Shown piece by piece: positions 12,166-25,300 of a DNA stretch of 64,000 nucleotides (position 1 is its first letter; each line of letters begins with the position of its first letter). The DNA is taken from the NCBI RefSeq assembly GCF_036320965.1, contig NC_092238.1, forward strand, positions 21,485,286 to 21,549,285, written 5' to 3'. The notes below the pieces were generated by a model. The model ran no database searches and was not told the DNA's origin. It saw only the letters and a list, made by a program, of their open reading frames with translations. The position numbers and the translations under genes are program-made. Source of the stretch: Panulirus ornatus (Eukaryota; Arthropoda; Malacostraca; Decapoda; Palinuridae).

Positions 12166-13496
12166 ATCGGATAAAACTATCTTTCTTTAAACACTATTGG
12201 GTCATTATTCTTCACAAACAATATCTACTTCCTTGTTTATCACTCTGATCTTTCGGTGATCTCTTATTTCATATTTCAAATCTTTATAACATCGTTTTTT
12301 TCACAATTATCCAGGTTCCAGGAGCAACGATAAAGGTATCAGAGATATTTGTGTGAGCTGATCTCCCACTCATGGACTTCACTTACTACCTCTTCAAATT
12401 CATCCATCAAAGTATAAGTTCAGTTGTTGGTGTAAGAATGTATATTTCTCATTATGAATCAAACGACAGAAAAAAAAATTAATGCTGTAGCATCGGTCAG
12501 GGGAGAAGAGCCAAACAAACTGGATTACCTTAACTCGTCACATTCTCATTAGCACACAATATCAAACTTCAGTTACGTTTCGCAATCATTAGATATTGCA
12601 ACGACAAAAGAAATTTGAAATTACAACTTTAGGAAAAAAGTAAATGTTAGTTATGATTCTTCGTATTCATATGTGTGCAACTTGAAATGGTGACTCCAAG
12701 AAAACCATAAGAAATCGGTAAGTATAATGTTACGAGGACGAAAAAACACGTAGGGCTCAAAACAGTTTATAAGGCAGACGAGTGCAGTGGCTGATGCGAT
12801 CAATGTCGAGCATAAATCTTCTCACTACGCTTCTTCCATGGAAGTGGTCAGTCTTTCCTAGTCTAGTGAACAGTAAACCGTCTCCTCTCCGTTACAGGGA
12901 CTCAACACTGAGGATCCTTCTGTTCACAAGATGAGCATTAAGTTCAATTGATTGTTAATCCACATGACATTAACCCCAAGGAACATATCAGTGGTAAATG
13001 ACTTTTTACTTCAACTCCATATTCAGACTCTCTAAGTCTAGCTCTTAGTAAATTTCTTAATGGCCGGATAGACAGAGTCCGCAACAAGAACAAGTCTTCA
13101 ACGAGGGAAAGAACTAAGAAAGAGAAAAGAAAAAGACAACAGAGGCATTAGTCTGCTGGAGTTGGGTGAGTAAACAAGCCTTCCAGTGACAAAAAAAAAA
13201 ATCTTATTTTTGATATTCTTTTTTAATCCTTTACTTTTATATTTCTACTATGCATATTTCTACTACGCATATCCTATCATCTTTTTATAAACGCAACAGT
13301 TTAGTCGTTTCGAAAGACACGACAGGATGTGGAGTTTTATACCTTAACATTAGAGATAAAGAAATGATAAATCTGGGGTTCCAGTGGACGCAGAGTACTG
13401 TAATGCCCAAACCATAAACAGAAAAAAATGGTTTCTCAGGAACAACAAATCGAGTTGATATATGCAAAGAATATGTAAAGACGAATCAGGAATGCT
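12166..13496. other. Low-repeat AT-rich segment with no recognised gene
   Basis: This is the first stretch without tandem repeats. It has short A runs (12471-12479 and 13190-13201) and no open frame longer than about 60 codons (the minus-strand frame 13285-13467 has no recognisable motif). No LINE segment, tRNA, splice-site pattern or promoter could be supported. It may be anciently decayed mobile DNA or ordinary intergenic sequence. Confidence 0.6.
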
Positions 13497-14025
13497 GGTG
13501 TGCATGGATAATGGAAGGGTTTGAGAGTAGAATTAGAAATGCAGTGCATGGATAATGGAAGGGTTTGAGAGTAGAATTAGAAATGCAGTGCATGGATAAT
13601 GGAAGGGTTTGAGAGTAGAATCAGAAATGCAGTGCATGGATAATGGAAGGGTTTGAGAGTAGAATCAGAAATGCAGTGCATGGATAATGGAAGGGTTCGA
13701 GAGTAGAATCAGAAATGCAGTGCATGGGTAATGGAAGGGTTTGAGAGTAGAATCAGAAATGCAGTGCATGGATAATGGAAGGGTTTGAGAGTAGAATCAG
13801 AAATGCAGTGCATGGATAATGGAAGGGTTTGAGAGTAGAATCAGAAATGCAGTGCATGGATAATGGAAGGGTTTGAGAGTAGAATCAGAAATGCAGTGCA
13901 TGGATAATGGAAGGGTTTGAGAGTAGAATCAGAAATGCAGTGCATGGATAATGGAAGGGTTTGAGAGTAGAATCAGAAATGCAGTGCATGGATAATGGAA
14001 GGGTTTGAGAGTAGAATCAGAAATG
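13497..14025. repeat. 44-bp minisatellite, about 12 copies
   Basis: The unit is 44 bases with core GCATGGATAATGGAAGGGTT and GAGAGTAGAATCAGAAAT. GCAGTGCATGG recurs exactly every 44 bases (13541, 13585 and onward). The first copies have AATTAG where later ones have AATCAG, one copy near 13697 has TTCGAG, and one near 13724 has CATGGGTAATGG. Otherwise the copies are nearly identical. The homogeneity points to recent expansion and contrasts with the diverged satellites on both sides. Confidence 0.95.
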
Positions 14026-15096
14026 CTGGTTTTGTGTGATGGCTTTTTGTCTTACAGATTTCAGCGTTTACTTGAAGCAAGAATTACCTTAAATGTTAGA
14101 GTAGCACTCTATATAAGGGCGTACGGGTCCTTTATTCATATTGTAAACTCCACTTTTCATTGGTATATTACAGAGAACGTGGTCTGAGATGTGTTATTTT
14201 TCAAGTCAATAGTGTTATAGTGATTCTGATGATTGGTTCTCAGTCATACAGTGAGAGATTTGCATCTGGGCATAGATTGGTGAAATGGTTTACATCGATT
14301 TCACGTGATACATATTGGATATGTTAATGGATATTACCAGAGTGACTTGTGTCGATTTAAAGCAAAGCCTTCCACGTGTGCGGTTGGTTAGTTGGCTTGT
14401 TGGAAGTAACGGCCAGCCACATATGAGGAAAGTCATTAGGCCTGCAATTACACCTTTTTTGTTTTTTGACTGCATAAGTTCCCTGTGTAATGATCCTATA
14501 CGTGCTATCTAAACCTATAGGAAAAAATGATTAATGAATATTAGATGAAAACAAAATATGGATATTTGAATAGAATGTTGATAAGTGGGTAGTGTGTGAA
14601 CGCGGCGCCAAACACCATCCAGGGCACAACATCTGGTGCAACAGCTGCCAGAAGGACTGAGAAAAGATAGGACAGATGAGAGCTAGACCCATGCATGCAG
14701 TACATACGTACTTCATGAAATGTTAACACCAGCTTGACACAATAAAGAAACCGGCTCCAAACAACCCTTCACCAGACCAGCAACATAATGATCAGCCCAC
14801 CACACAACCAGCCCAAAGCAGAACCAGCAACACCCTGAAGTCAGCCCCGGCACAGAGTCAAACCGTTGAACCACTTTATATCATCTTGACTATTTCTGTT
14901 ACCTTCAGAATGATAATAAATTCGTTAATTATACTAATGTTCTTACCAAAGAGATTTATACGGTACAGTTTATTTTCCTTATCTTAAAACGATGCACTGA
15001 TTCTTTTTTTTATTCACTATCTGTTGCGCTGAATAAGCACATGTTTTATTACTAGATCGCTTCAACATGGTGCACATCTTGGAGGCAAATTTCCAA
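14026..15096. other. Low-repeat segment with no recognised gene
   Basis: This joins the 44-bp minisatellite to the 30-bp satellite. Open frames reach only about 65 codons (14315-14512 plus, 14290-14475 minus) and show no recognisable domain. A stretch at about 14750-14870 is rich in CCAGC and ACAAC steps without forming a regular repeat. No RNA gene or mobile element was recognised. Confidence 0.6.
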
Positions 15097-18000
15097 TGAT
15101 ATATGGTGGGCGTTGTATGTGATGTATGGTCGTACGTGATTGTTGCATGTGATGTAGGGTCGTAGGTGGGTGTTGTATGTGACGTATGGTCATAGATGGG
15201 TGCTATAGATGATGTATGGTAGTAGGTGGGTATTGTATGTGATGTATGGTCGTAGGTGAGTGCTGGATGTGATGTAAGGTTCCAATTGGGTGCTGTATGT
15301 GATGCAAGGTTGTAGGTGGGTGTTGGATATGAATATGGTCGTAGATGGGTGCTCTATGTGATGTACGGTCGTTGGTGGGTGCTGTATGTAGCGTAAGGTT
15401 GAAGGTAGGTGCTGTATGTGTTGTAAGGTTGTAGGTGATTGCTGTGTGTGATATATGTTCGCAAGTAAGTGCTGTATGCGAAGTAATGTCGTAGGTGGGT
15501 GATGTATATGATGTATGGTCGTAGATGGGATCTGTATGTGCCGTAAGTTTGTAGATAGGTACTGTATGTATTGTAAGGTCGTAGGTGGGTGTTATATGTA
15601 ATATGTATTCGTAGATGGGTGCTATAGGTGATGAGAGGTTGTAGGTGGGTGCTATATGCGATGTATGGAAGTAGGTAGGTGCTGTATGTATGTAAGGTTC
15701 CAGTTGGGTGCTGTATGTGATGTAAGGTTGTAGGTGGGTGCTGAATATGATGTATGGTCGACGGTGGGTGCTGTATATGATGTATGGTCGTAGGTGGGTG
15801 CTGTATGTGATGTAAGATTGCAAGTGGATGCTGTATGTCATGTAAGTTTGTAGGTGGGTGCTGATTGTGATCAATGGTAGTAGGTTGATGCTCTATGTAA
15901 TGTAGGGTCATATGTAGGTGATGTATGATCGTAAGTGGGTGCTGTAGGTGATGTAAGTTTGTAGATGGATGCTGCTTGTGGTGTACGGTCGAAGGTGGGT
16001 GCTGTATATGTTGTAAGATTGAAGGTGATTGCTCTGTGTGATATATGGTCGTAGGTAGGTTGTGTATGAGAAGTAAGGTTCTAGGTAGGTGCTGTGTGTG
16101 ATATATGGTCGTAGGTGGGTGCTATATGTGATGTAAGTTTGTAGGTGGGTGCTGTATGTATTGTAAGGTCGTAGGTGGGTGCAGTATGTGATGCATTTTC
16201 GTAGGTGGACGCGGTATGTGATGTAAATTTGAAGGAGGGTGCTCTCTGTGTTGTATGGTCGTAGTTGGATGCTGTATGTGACGTATGGTTGTAGGCGGGT
16301 GCTGTATGTTATGTAGGTTTGTAGGTGGATTCTGTGTGTGGTTTACTGTCGTAGGTTTGTGCTGTATGTGTTGTAAGGTTGTAGGTGATTGCTCAGTGTA
16401 ATGTATGGTCGTAGGTAGGCGCTGTATATAATGTAAGGTCATAGGTGGGTGTTACACGTGATGTATGGTCGTAGGTGGATGGTGGTGTATGTGATGTAAG
16501 GTTCCTTGTAGGTGTTGTATGTGATGTATGGTCGAATGTGGGTGTTCTAGGTGATGTATGGCAGTAGGAGGTTCTGTATGTGATATAAGGTTGTATGTGG
16601 GGCCTGTATGTGATGTATGGTAGGTGGGTGCTATTGTAAAGTCGTAGGTGGGTGCTGTACGTGAAATATGGTTGTATGTGGGTGCTATATGTGATGGAAG
16701 TTTGTTGGTGGGTGCTGTATTTGATGTATGGTCGTTGGTGGGTACTGTATGTGATGTATGGTCGTAGTGGGTGCTGTTTGTGCTTCAAGTCTGTATGTGG
16801 TTGCTGTATGTGATGTATGGTCGCAGGTGAATGCTGTATCTGATGTAAGGTTGTATGTGGGTGCTGTATGTGATGGATAGTTGTGGGTGGGTGCTGTATG
16901 CTATGTATGGTCGTAGATGGGTGCTGTATGTGATGCATGGTCATATTTGGGTGCTGTATATGATATATGGTCGTAGGTGGGTGCTCTTTGTGATGAATGG
17001 TCGCAGATGGGTGCTATAGGTAATGAGGAGTTGTACGTGGGGCTGTATGTGATGTATGGTCGTAAGTGGCTGCTGTATGTGACGTAAGGTTCCAGTTGGG
17101 TGCTGTATGTGATGTAAGGTTGTAGGTGGGTACTGGATTTGGATATAGTCGTCGGTGGGTGTTTTATGTGATGTATGGTCCCAGATGAGAGCTGCATGTG
17201 ATATAAGGTTGCAGGTGGGTGATGTATGTGATGTAAGTTTGTAGGTAGGTGCTGTATGTGATCTAAGGCCGTAGGTTAATGCTCTATGTGATGTATGGTC
17301 GTAGGTAGGTGCTATATGTGATGTACGGTCGTAGGTGGGTGCTGTATGTGATGTGAGCTTGTAGGTGGATGTTCTCTGGTGTACGGTCGTAGGTGGTTGA
17401 TGTATGTGTTGTAAAGTTGCAGATGATTGCTCTGTGTGATCTGTGGTCGTAAGTAGGTGCTGTATGTGAAGAAAGGTCGTATGTGGGTGCTGTATGTGAT
17501 GTATTGTCGTAGTGGGGTGTTGTATGTGATGTAAGTTCGGAGTTGGGTGCTTTATGTATTGTAAGGTCGGACGTAGGTGCTGTATGTGATGTATGAACGT
17601 AAGAGGGTTCCATAGGTGAAGAGAGGTGGCGGATGGGTTCTGTATGTGATATACGGATCCAGTTGGGTGCTGTAGGTGATGTAAGGTTTTAGGTGGGTGC
17701 TGGATGTGAAATATGGTCGTAGGTGGGTGTTGTATGGATAGTCGTAGGTGGGTGCTGTATGTGATATAAGGTTGCAGGTGGGTGCTGTATGTAATGTAAG
17801 TTTGTAGGTAGGTGCTGTATGTGATTTATGGTCGTAGGTGGATGCTCTATGCGATGTATGGTTGTAGATGGGAGCTGTATGTGATGTATGGTCGTAGGTG
17901 GGTGCACTATGTAATGCAAAATTGCAGGTGGGTGCTGTATATGATGTACGTTTAAAAGTGGACGCTGTATGTGATCTATGGTCTAAAGTAGATGCTCTAT

Positions 18001-19979
18001 GTGATGTATGGTCGTAGATAGGCGCTGTATGTGATATATGGTCGTAGGTGGGTGCTGTATGTTATGTAAGTTTGTAGGTGGATGCTGTCTGTGGTTTATG
18101 GTCGTAGGTGGGTGCTGTATGTGTTGTAAGGTTGTAGGTGAATGCTCTGTGTGACATATGGTCGTAGTTAGTTGCTGCATGTGAAGTGAGGTCGTAGGTG
18201 GGTGCTGTATGTGATGTATGGTCGTAGGTGGGTGCTGTATATAATGTAAGTTTGTAGGTGGGTGCTCTATATATTGTAAGGTCGTAGGTAGGTGCTGTAT
18301 GTGATGATGTATGGTCGTAAGTGGGAGCTATTGGTGAAGAGAGATTGTAGGTGGGTGATGTATGTGATGTATGGTCGTAGGTGGGTTTTGTATGTGATGT
18401 AAGGCTGTAACTGGGCACTGGATGTGAAATATGGTCGTAGTTGGGTGCTGTAAGTGATGTATGGTCGTCGGTGGGTACTGTATGTGATGTATGGTAGTAG
18501 ATGGGTGCTGTATGTGATGTAAGGTTGCAAGTGGGTGCTATATGTGATGTACGTTTGTAGGTGGGCGCTGTATGTGATTTATGGCCGTAGGTGGATGCTC
18601 TATGTGATGTATGGTCGTAGATGGGTGCTGTATGTGATATATGGTCGTATGTGGGTGCTGTATGTTACGTAAGTTTGCAGGTGGATGCTGTCTGTGGTTT
18701 CCGGTCGTAGGTGGGTGTTGTATTGTGAGGTTGGAGGTGATTGCTCTGTGTGATATATGTTCGTAGGTAGGTGCTGTAGGCGAAGTAAGGTCGTAGGTGG
18801 GTGCTGTATGTGATGTATGGTCGTAGGTGGGTGCTGCATATAATGCCAGAATCTAAGTTTGTACGTGGGTGCTATATCTATTGTAAGTCGTAGGTGGGTG
18901 TTGTATTTGATGTTTAGTCGTAGGTGTGTCGGTGCTATAGGTGATGAGAGGCTGTAAGTGGGTGATGTATGTGATGTATAGACGTAGGTGGGTGCTGTAT
19001 GTGATGTAAGGTTCCAGTTTGGTGCTATATGTGATGTAAGGTTGTAGGTGGTTGCTTTATGTGATGTATGGTCGTAGGTGCGTGCTGTATGTGATATATG
19101 ATCGTAGGTGGGTGCTGTATGTGATGTATGGTCGCAGGTGGGAGCAATGTGTTATGCAAGTTTATAGGTGGGTGTTGTATGTGATGTATGATCGTAGGTG
19201 GGTGCTGTATGCGATGAATGGTCGTAGGGGGATGCTCTATATGATGTAAGTTTGTAGGTGGGTGCTGTGAGTCATGTATGGTTAGGTGGGAGCTGTATGT
19301 GATATATGGTCGTAAGTGGGTGCTGTGTGTGATACATGGTCGTACGTGGGAGCTGTATGTGATGAAAGTTTGTAGGTGGGCGCTGTTGTTGATGCTTGGT
19401 TAGGTGGTTGCTGTATGTGATATATGGTCGTAAGTGGGTGCAGTATGCGATATAAGTTTATAGGTGGTTGTTGTATGTGATGTATGGTCGAAGGTGGGTC
19501 CTGTATGTGATGAATGGCCATAGGTGGATGCTTTATGCGATGCAAGTTTGTAGGTGGGTGCTGTGAGTCATGTATGATTAGATGGGTGCTGTATGTGATG
19601 TATGGTCGTAAGTGGGTGCTGTATGTGATGTAAGATTGTAGATGGTTGCTCTACGTGATATATGATCGTAGGAGGTTGCTGTATGTAATGTAAAGTTGTA
19701 GATGGGTGCTGTATCTAATGTAAGGCTGCAGGTGGGTGCTGTATGTAATGTAAGGGTGTACCTGGATGCTGCATATGATGTATGGTCGTAGGTGGGTACT
19801 GTATGTAATGAAAGGTTGTAGGTGGGTGCTGTATGTGATGTACGGTTGTAGGTGGGTGTTGTACGTGATGTATGGTAGGAGGTGGGTGTTGTATGTGATA
19901 TACGGTTGTATGTGGGTGCTGTATATAATGTATGGTTGTAGGTGGGTGCTAAATGTGATGTAAGGTTGTAGGTGGGTGC

Positions 19980-20380
19980 TGTATATGATGTAATGTTGTA
20001 GGTGGGTGCTGTATGTGATGTAGCGTCGTAGGTGGATCTATATGTGATGTATGGGCGTAGGTGGGTGCTGTATGTGATGTAAGTCTGTAGGTGGGTGATG
20101 TATGTGATGCATGGTCGTATTTTTGTGCCGTATGTGATATATGGTCGTAGGTGGGTATTGTATATGACGTATGGTCGTACGTGGGTGCTGTATGTGATAT
20201 ATGGTCATAGAAGTGTGCTCTATGTGATGTATGGTCGTACGTAGGTGCTGTATGTAATGTATGGTCGTAGTTGGGTGCTGTATGTGATGTATTATCGTAG
20301 GTGGATGCTGTAAGTGATATATGGTCGTAGGTGGGTGCTGTATGTGAGGTATGGTCATAAGTGGGTGCTGTATGTGATGT
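19980..20380. repeat. Block duplicated about 7.25 kb away within the 30-bp array
   Basis: The order of rare variants here (GTAATGTTGTAGG, GATGTAGCGTCGTA, GTATGGGCGTAG, TAAGTCTGTAGG, ATAGAAGTGTGC) recurs at about 27240-27610. The second copy carries more small deletions. This shows long-range copying within the array beyond the 600-bp unit. Confidence 0.65.
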
Positions 20381-21901
20381 ATGGTCATAGGTAGGTAATG
20401 TATATGATGTAGGGATGGAGGTGGGTGCTGTATGTTATGTATAGTTGTATGTGGGTGCTGTATGTGACATATGGTCATATTTGGGTGCTGTATATGATAC
20501 ATGGTCGTAGGTGGGTATTCTATGTGATGTATGGTCGCAGGTGGGTGCTATAGGTGATGAGAGGCCGTAGATGGGTGCTTTATGTTATGTATGATCGTAG
20601 GTGGGTGCTGTATGTGATGTAAGGTTCCAGTTGGGCGTTGTATGTGATGTAATGTTGCAGGTGGATGCTGCATGTGAATATGGTCGTAGGTAATGCATGG
20701 TTGTAGGTTGATGCTTTATGAGATGTAAGGTTCCAGTTGGGTGCTGTATGTGATGTAAGGTTATAAGTGGGTGCTGGATGTGAAATGTGGTTGTAGGTCG
20801 GTGTTGTATGTGATGTATGGTCGTAGGTGGGTGCTGAATGTGATGTACGGTCGTAAGTAGGTGCTGTATGTGATGTAAGTTTGTAGGTGGATGCTGTCTA
20901 TTGTGTACGGTCGTAGGTGGGTGCTGTATGTGTTGTAAGCTTGTACTTTATTGCTCTGTGTGATATGTGGTCGTTCGTAGGTGCTGTATGCGAAGTAAGG
21001 TCGTAGATGGGTGCTGTATGTGATGTTTGGTCGAACATGGGTTCTGTATGTGATGTAAGTTTGTAGATGGGTGCTGTATGAATTGTAAGGTCGTAGGTGG
21101 GTGCTGTAAGTGATGTATATTCGTAGGTGGGTGCTTTAGGTAATCAGAGGTTATAGGTGGGTGCTGTATGTGATATATGGACGTAGTTAGGTGCTGTATG
21201 TGATGTAAGGTTCCAGATGGGTGCTGTATGTGATGTAAGGTTGTAGGTGGGTGCCGGATGTGATGTATGGTCGAAGGTGGGTGCTGTATGTGATATATGG
21301 TCGTAGCTGGGTGCTCTATGTGATGTAAGGTTGCAGATGGGTGCTGTATGTAATGTATGTTTGTAGGTGGGTGCTGATTGTAATGGATGGTAGTAGGTGG
21401 ATGCTCTATGTGATGTATGGTCATAGGTGGGTGGTGTATGTGTTGTATCATCGTATGTGGGTGCTGTAGGTGATGTAAGTTTGTCGATGGATGCTGCCTG
21501 TTGTGTCCGGTCGTAGGTGGGTGTTGTATGTGTTGTAAGGTTGTACGTGATTGCTCTGTGATATATGGTCGTAGGTAGGTTGTGTATGTGAAGCAAGGTC
21601 ATAGGTGGATGCTGTATATGATATATGGTCGTAGGTGGGTGGTATATGTGATGTAAATTTGTAGTTGGGTGCTGTATATTGTAAGGTCGTAGGTGGATGC
21701 TGTATGTGATATATGGTCGTAGATGGACACTGTATGTGATGTAAGTTTGTAGGTGGGTGCTGTATTTATTGTAAGTTCGTAAGTGGGTGCTGTATGCGAT
21801 GAATGGTCGTAGGTGGGTGTTGTGTGTGATGTAAGTTTATAGGTGGGTACTGTGTGTGATGAATGGTCGTAGGTGGGTGCTGCATGTGATGTATTGTCGT
21901 A

Positions 21902-24900
21902 GTGGGTGCCTCATATGATGGCCCTTTTTAGGTGGTTGCTGTATATGATATATGGTCGTAGTTGGGTGCTGTATCTAATGTAAGGTTGTTGGTGGGTACT
22001 GAGTGTGATGTATAGTCCTAGGTGGGTGCTGTATGTGATGTATGGTCGCAGTATGGGTGCTACATGTGGTGTATGGTCGTGTGTAGGTACTGCATATAAT
22101 GTAAGGCTATATGTGGGTGCTGTATATGATGTATGGGGGTAGGTTGATGTTGTATACGATGTATGGTCGTATATGTGTACTGTGGGTATTGTATATGATA
22201 TATGGTCGTATGTGTGTGCTGTATGTGATAAATGGTCATACATGGCTGCTGTACGTGATGTAAGTTTGGAGGTGGGTGCTGTATGTAATGTAAGGTTGTA
22301 GGTGGGTGCTATATGTGACGTATGGTCGTAGGTGGAGGCTGTACGTGATGTATAGTCATATGTGGGTACTGTATGTGATGCACGTTTGTAGAAGAATGCT
22401 GTATGTGATGTATAGTCGTAGGATGTTGCTGTATGTGATGGAAGGTTGTAGATGGAAGCTGTATGTGATGTATGGTAGGTGGATGCTGTATGTGATATAA
22501 GTTTGCACGTGGGTATTGTATGTTGTTTACGGTTAAAGGTGGGTGATTTATGTGATGTATATTCGTAGGTGGGTGCTGTATGTGATGTATGGTCGTAGGT
22601 GGGTGCTCTATGTGATGTAAGGTTGCAAGTGTACGCTGAATGTGATGTATAGTCTTATGTGGGTGATGTATGTGATGTAAGGATGCGTGTGGGTGCTGAA
22701 TGTGATGTACGTTTGTGGGTGGGTGCTCTATGTGATGTAGGTTTGTAGGTGGATGCTGTATGTATTGTAAGGTCGTAGGTAGGTGCTGTATGTGATGTAT
22801 AGTCGTAAGTGCGTGCCATAGGTGAAGAGAGGTTGCTGGTGGGTGCTGTATGTGATGCATGGTCGTAGGTTGATGCTGTATGTGTTGTAAGGTTCCAGTT
22901 GGGTGCTGTATGTGATGTAAGGTTGTAAATGGGTGCTGGATGTGAAATATGGTCGTAGGTGGGTGCTGTATGTGATGTATGGTCGTAGGTGGGTGCTGTA
23001 TGTGATGTAAGGTTGTAGGTGAGTGCTGTATGTGATGTAAGTTTCTAGGTGGGCTCTGTATGTGACATATGGTCGTAGGTGGATGCTCTGTGTGATGTAT
23101 GGTCGTAGATGGGTGCTATATATGATATATGGTCGTAGGTGGTTGCTGTATGTTATGTAAGTTTGTAGGTGGTTGCTGTCTATGGTGGGTCGTAGGTGGG
23201 TGTTGTATGTGCTTGTTGTAAGGTTATAGGTGATTGCTCTGTGTGATATATGGTCGTACGTAGGTGCTGTATGCGACGTAAGGTCGTAGGTGGGTGATGT
23301 ATGTGATGTATTGTCGTAGATCGGTTCTGTATGTGATGTAAGTTTGTAGATGGACGCTGTATGTATTGTAAGGTCGTAGGTGGGTGCTGTAAGTGATGTA
23401 TATTCGTAAGTGGGTGATTTAGGTAACTAGAGGTTGTAGGTGGGTGATGTATGTGATGTATGGACGTAGTTGGGGGCTGTATGTGATGTAAGGTTCCAGT
23501 TGAGTGCTGTATGTGATGTAAGGTTGTAGATGGGTGCTGGATGTGATGTAAGGTCGAATGTGGGTGCTGTATGTGATGTATTTTCGTAGGTGGGTGTTGT
23601 ATGTGATAAGGTTGCAGGTGGGTGCTGTATGTGATGTCAGTTTGTAGTTGGGTGCTGACTGTGGTCGATGGTAGTAGGTGGATGCTCTATATGATGTATG
23701 GTCATAGGTGGGAGCTCTATCTGATATATGATAGTAATTGGGTGCTGTAGGTGAGGAAAATTTGTAGATGGATGCTGCCTGTGGTGTACGGTCGTAGGTG
23801 GGTGCTATATGTGTTGTAAGGTTGTACGTGAATGCTCTGTGTGATATATGGTCGTAGGTAGGTTGTGTATATGAGGTAAGGTTATGCGTGGGTGCTGTAT
23901 GTGATATATGGTCGTAGATGTATATAGCTATATGTGATGTAAGTTTGGAGGTGGGTGCTGCTATTTGTAAGGTCGGGTGCTGTATGTGATGTATGGTCGT
24001 AGGTGGACGCTGTATATGATGTAAGTTTGTAGATGGGTGTTGTGTGTGTTGTATGGTCGTAGGTGGGTCCTGTATGTGATGTATGGTCTTACGTGGGTGC
24101 TGTATGTGATGCAAGTTTGTAGGTGGTTGTTGTATGTGATGTATGGTCGTAGGTGGGTGCTGTATCTAATGTAAGGTTGTAGGTGGGTGCTGTATGTGAT
24201 ATATGTCTGTAGTATGGGTGCTGCATGTGCTGTATGGTCGTCTGTGGTTACTGTATGTAATGTAAGGCTTTATGTGGGTTCTGTATATGGTGTATGGTCG
24301 TAGGTGGGTGTTGTATGTAATGTATGGTCGTATATGGGTGCTGTATGTGACGTAAGTTTGTAGGTGGGTGCTCTTTATATTGTAAAGTCGTAGGTGGGTG
24401 CTGTGTATCATGAATGGTCGTAGGTAGTTGCTGTATGTGATATGTGGTCGTACGTGGGTGCCTTATATGATGGCAGTTTGTAGGTGGTTGCTGTATGTGA
24501 TATATGGTCGTAAGTGGGTGTTGTATCTAATGTAAGGTTGTAGGTGGTTACTGAGTGTGATGAATGGCTCTAGTGGATGCTGTATGTGATGAATAGTCGT
24601 AGTATGGGGTGCTGTATGTGGTGTATGGTCGTATGTGGGTACTGCATGTAATGTAAGGCTGTATGTGGGTACTGTATGTGTTGTATGGTCGTAGGTGGGT
24701 GTTGTATATGATGTATGTTCGTATGTGTGTGCTGTGGGTATTGTATATGATGTATGGTCGTATGTGTCTGCTGTAGGCGATGTATGGTCGTACGTGGGTG
24801 CTCTATGTGATGTAAGTTTGAAGATGGGTGCTGTATGAAATGTACGGTTGAAGGTGGGTGCTATGTGTGACATATGGTCGTAGGTGGGGGCTAAATGTGA

Positions 24901-25300
24901 TGTATGGTCATATATGGGTACTTCATGTGGTGTACGTCTGTAGGAGGATGCCCTATATGATGCATAGCCGCAGGATGTTACTGTAAGTGACATAAGGTTG
25001 TAGGTGGGAGCTGTAGGTGATGTATGGTAGGTGGGTGCTGTATGTGATGTAAGTTTGTACATGGGTGCTGTATGTGATGTAAGTTTGTACGTGGGTGCTG
25101 TATGTGATGTAAGTTTGTACGTGGGTGCTGTATGTGATATACGGTTAAAGGTGGGTCTTTTATGTGATGTATGGTCGTAGGTGGGTGCTTAATTTGATGT
25201 ATGGACGTAGGTGGGTGTTGTATGTAATGTATGGTCGTAGGTGGGTGTTTTATGTGATGTATGGTCGGAGAAGAGAGCTGTATGTGATGTATGGTCGTAT
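21902..25300. repeat. Direct duplication with about 2.55-kb offset in the 30-bp array
   Basis: The segment beginning GTGCCTCATATGATGGC at about 21907 recurs as GTGCCTTATATGATGGC at about 24460. Further shared rare variants are GAGTGTGATG near 22003 and 24555, GTATGGGTGCTACATG versus GTATGGGGTGCTGTATG near 22052 and 24603, and CTGTGGGTATTGTATATGA near 22181 and 24741. Spacing is about 2.55 kb throughout. A third, weaker relative lies near 26510-26600. Confidence 0.75.

Noticed and set aside
12166..15096. Small open frames of about 60 codons in the low-repeat segment
   Set aside because: Length is within chance expectation, no motif is recognisable, and no splice-site or promoter pattern supports an exon.
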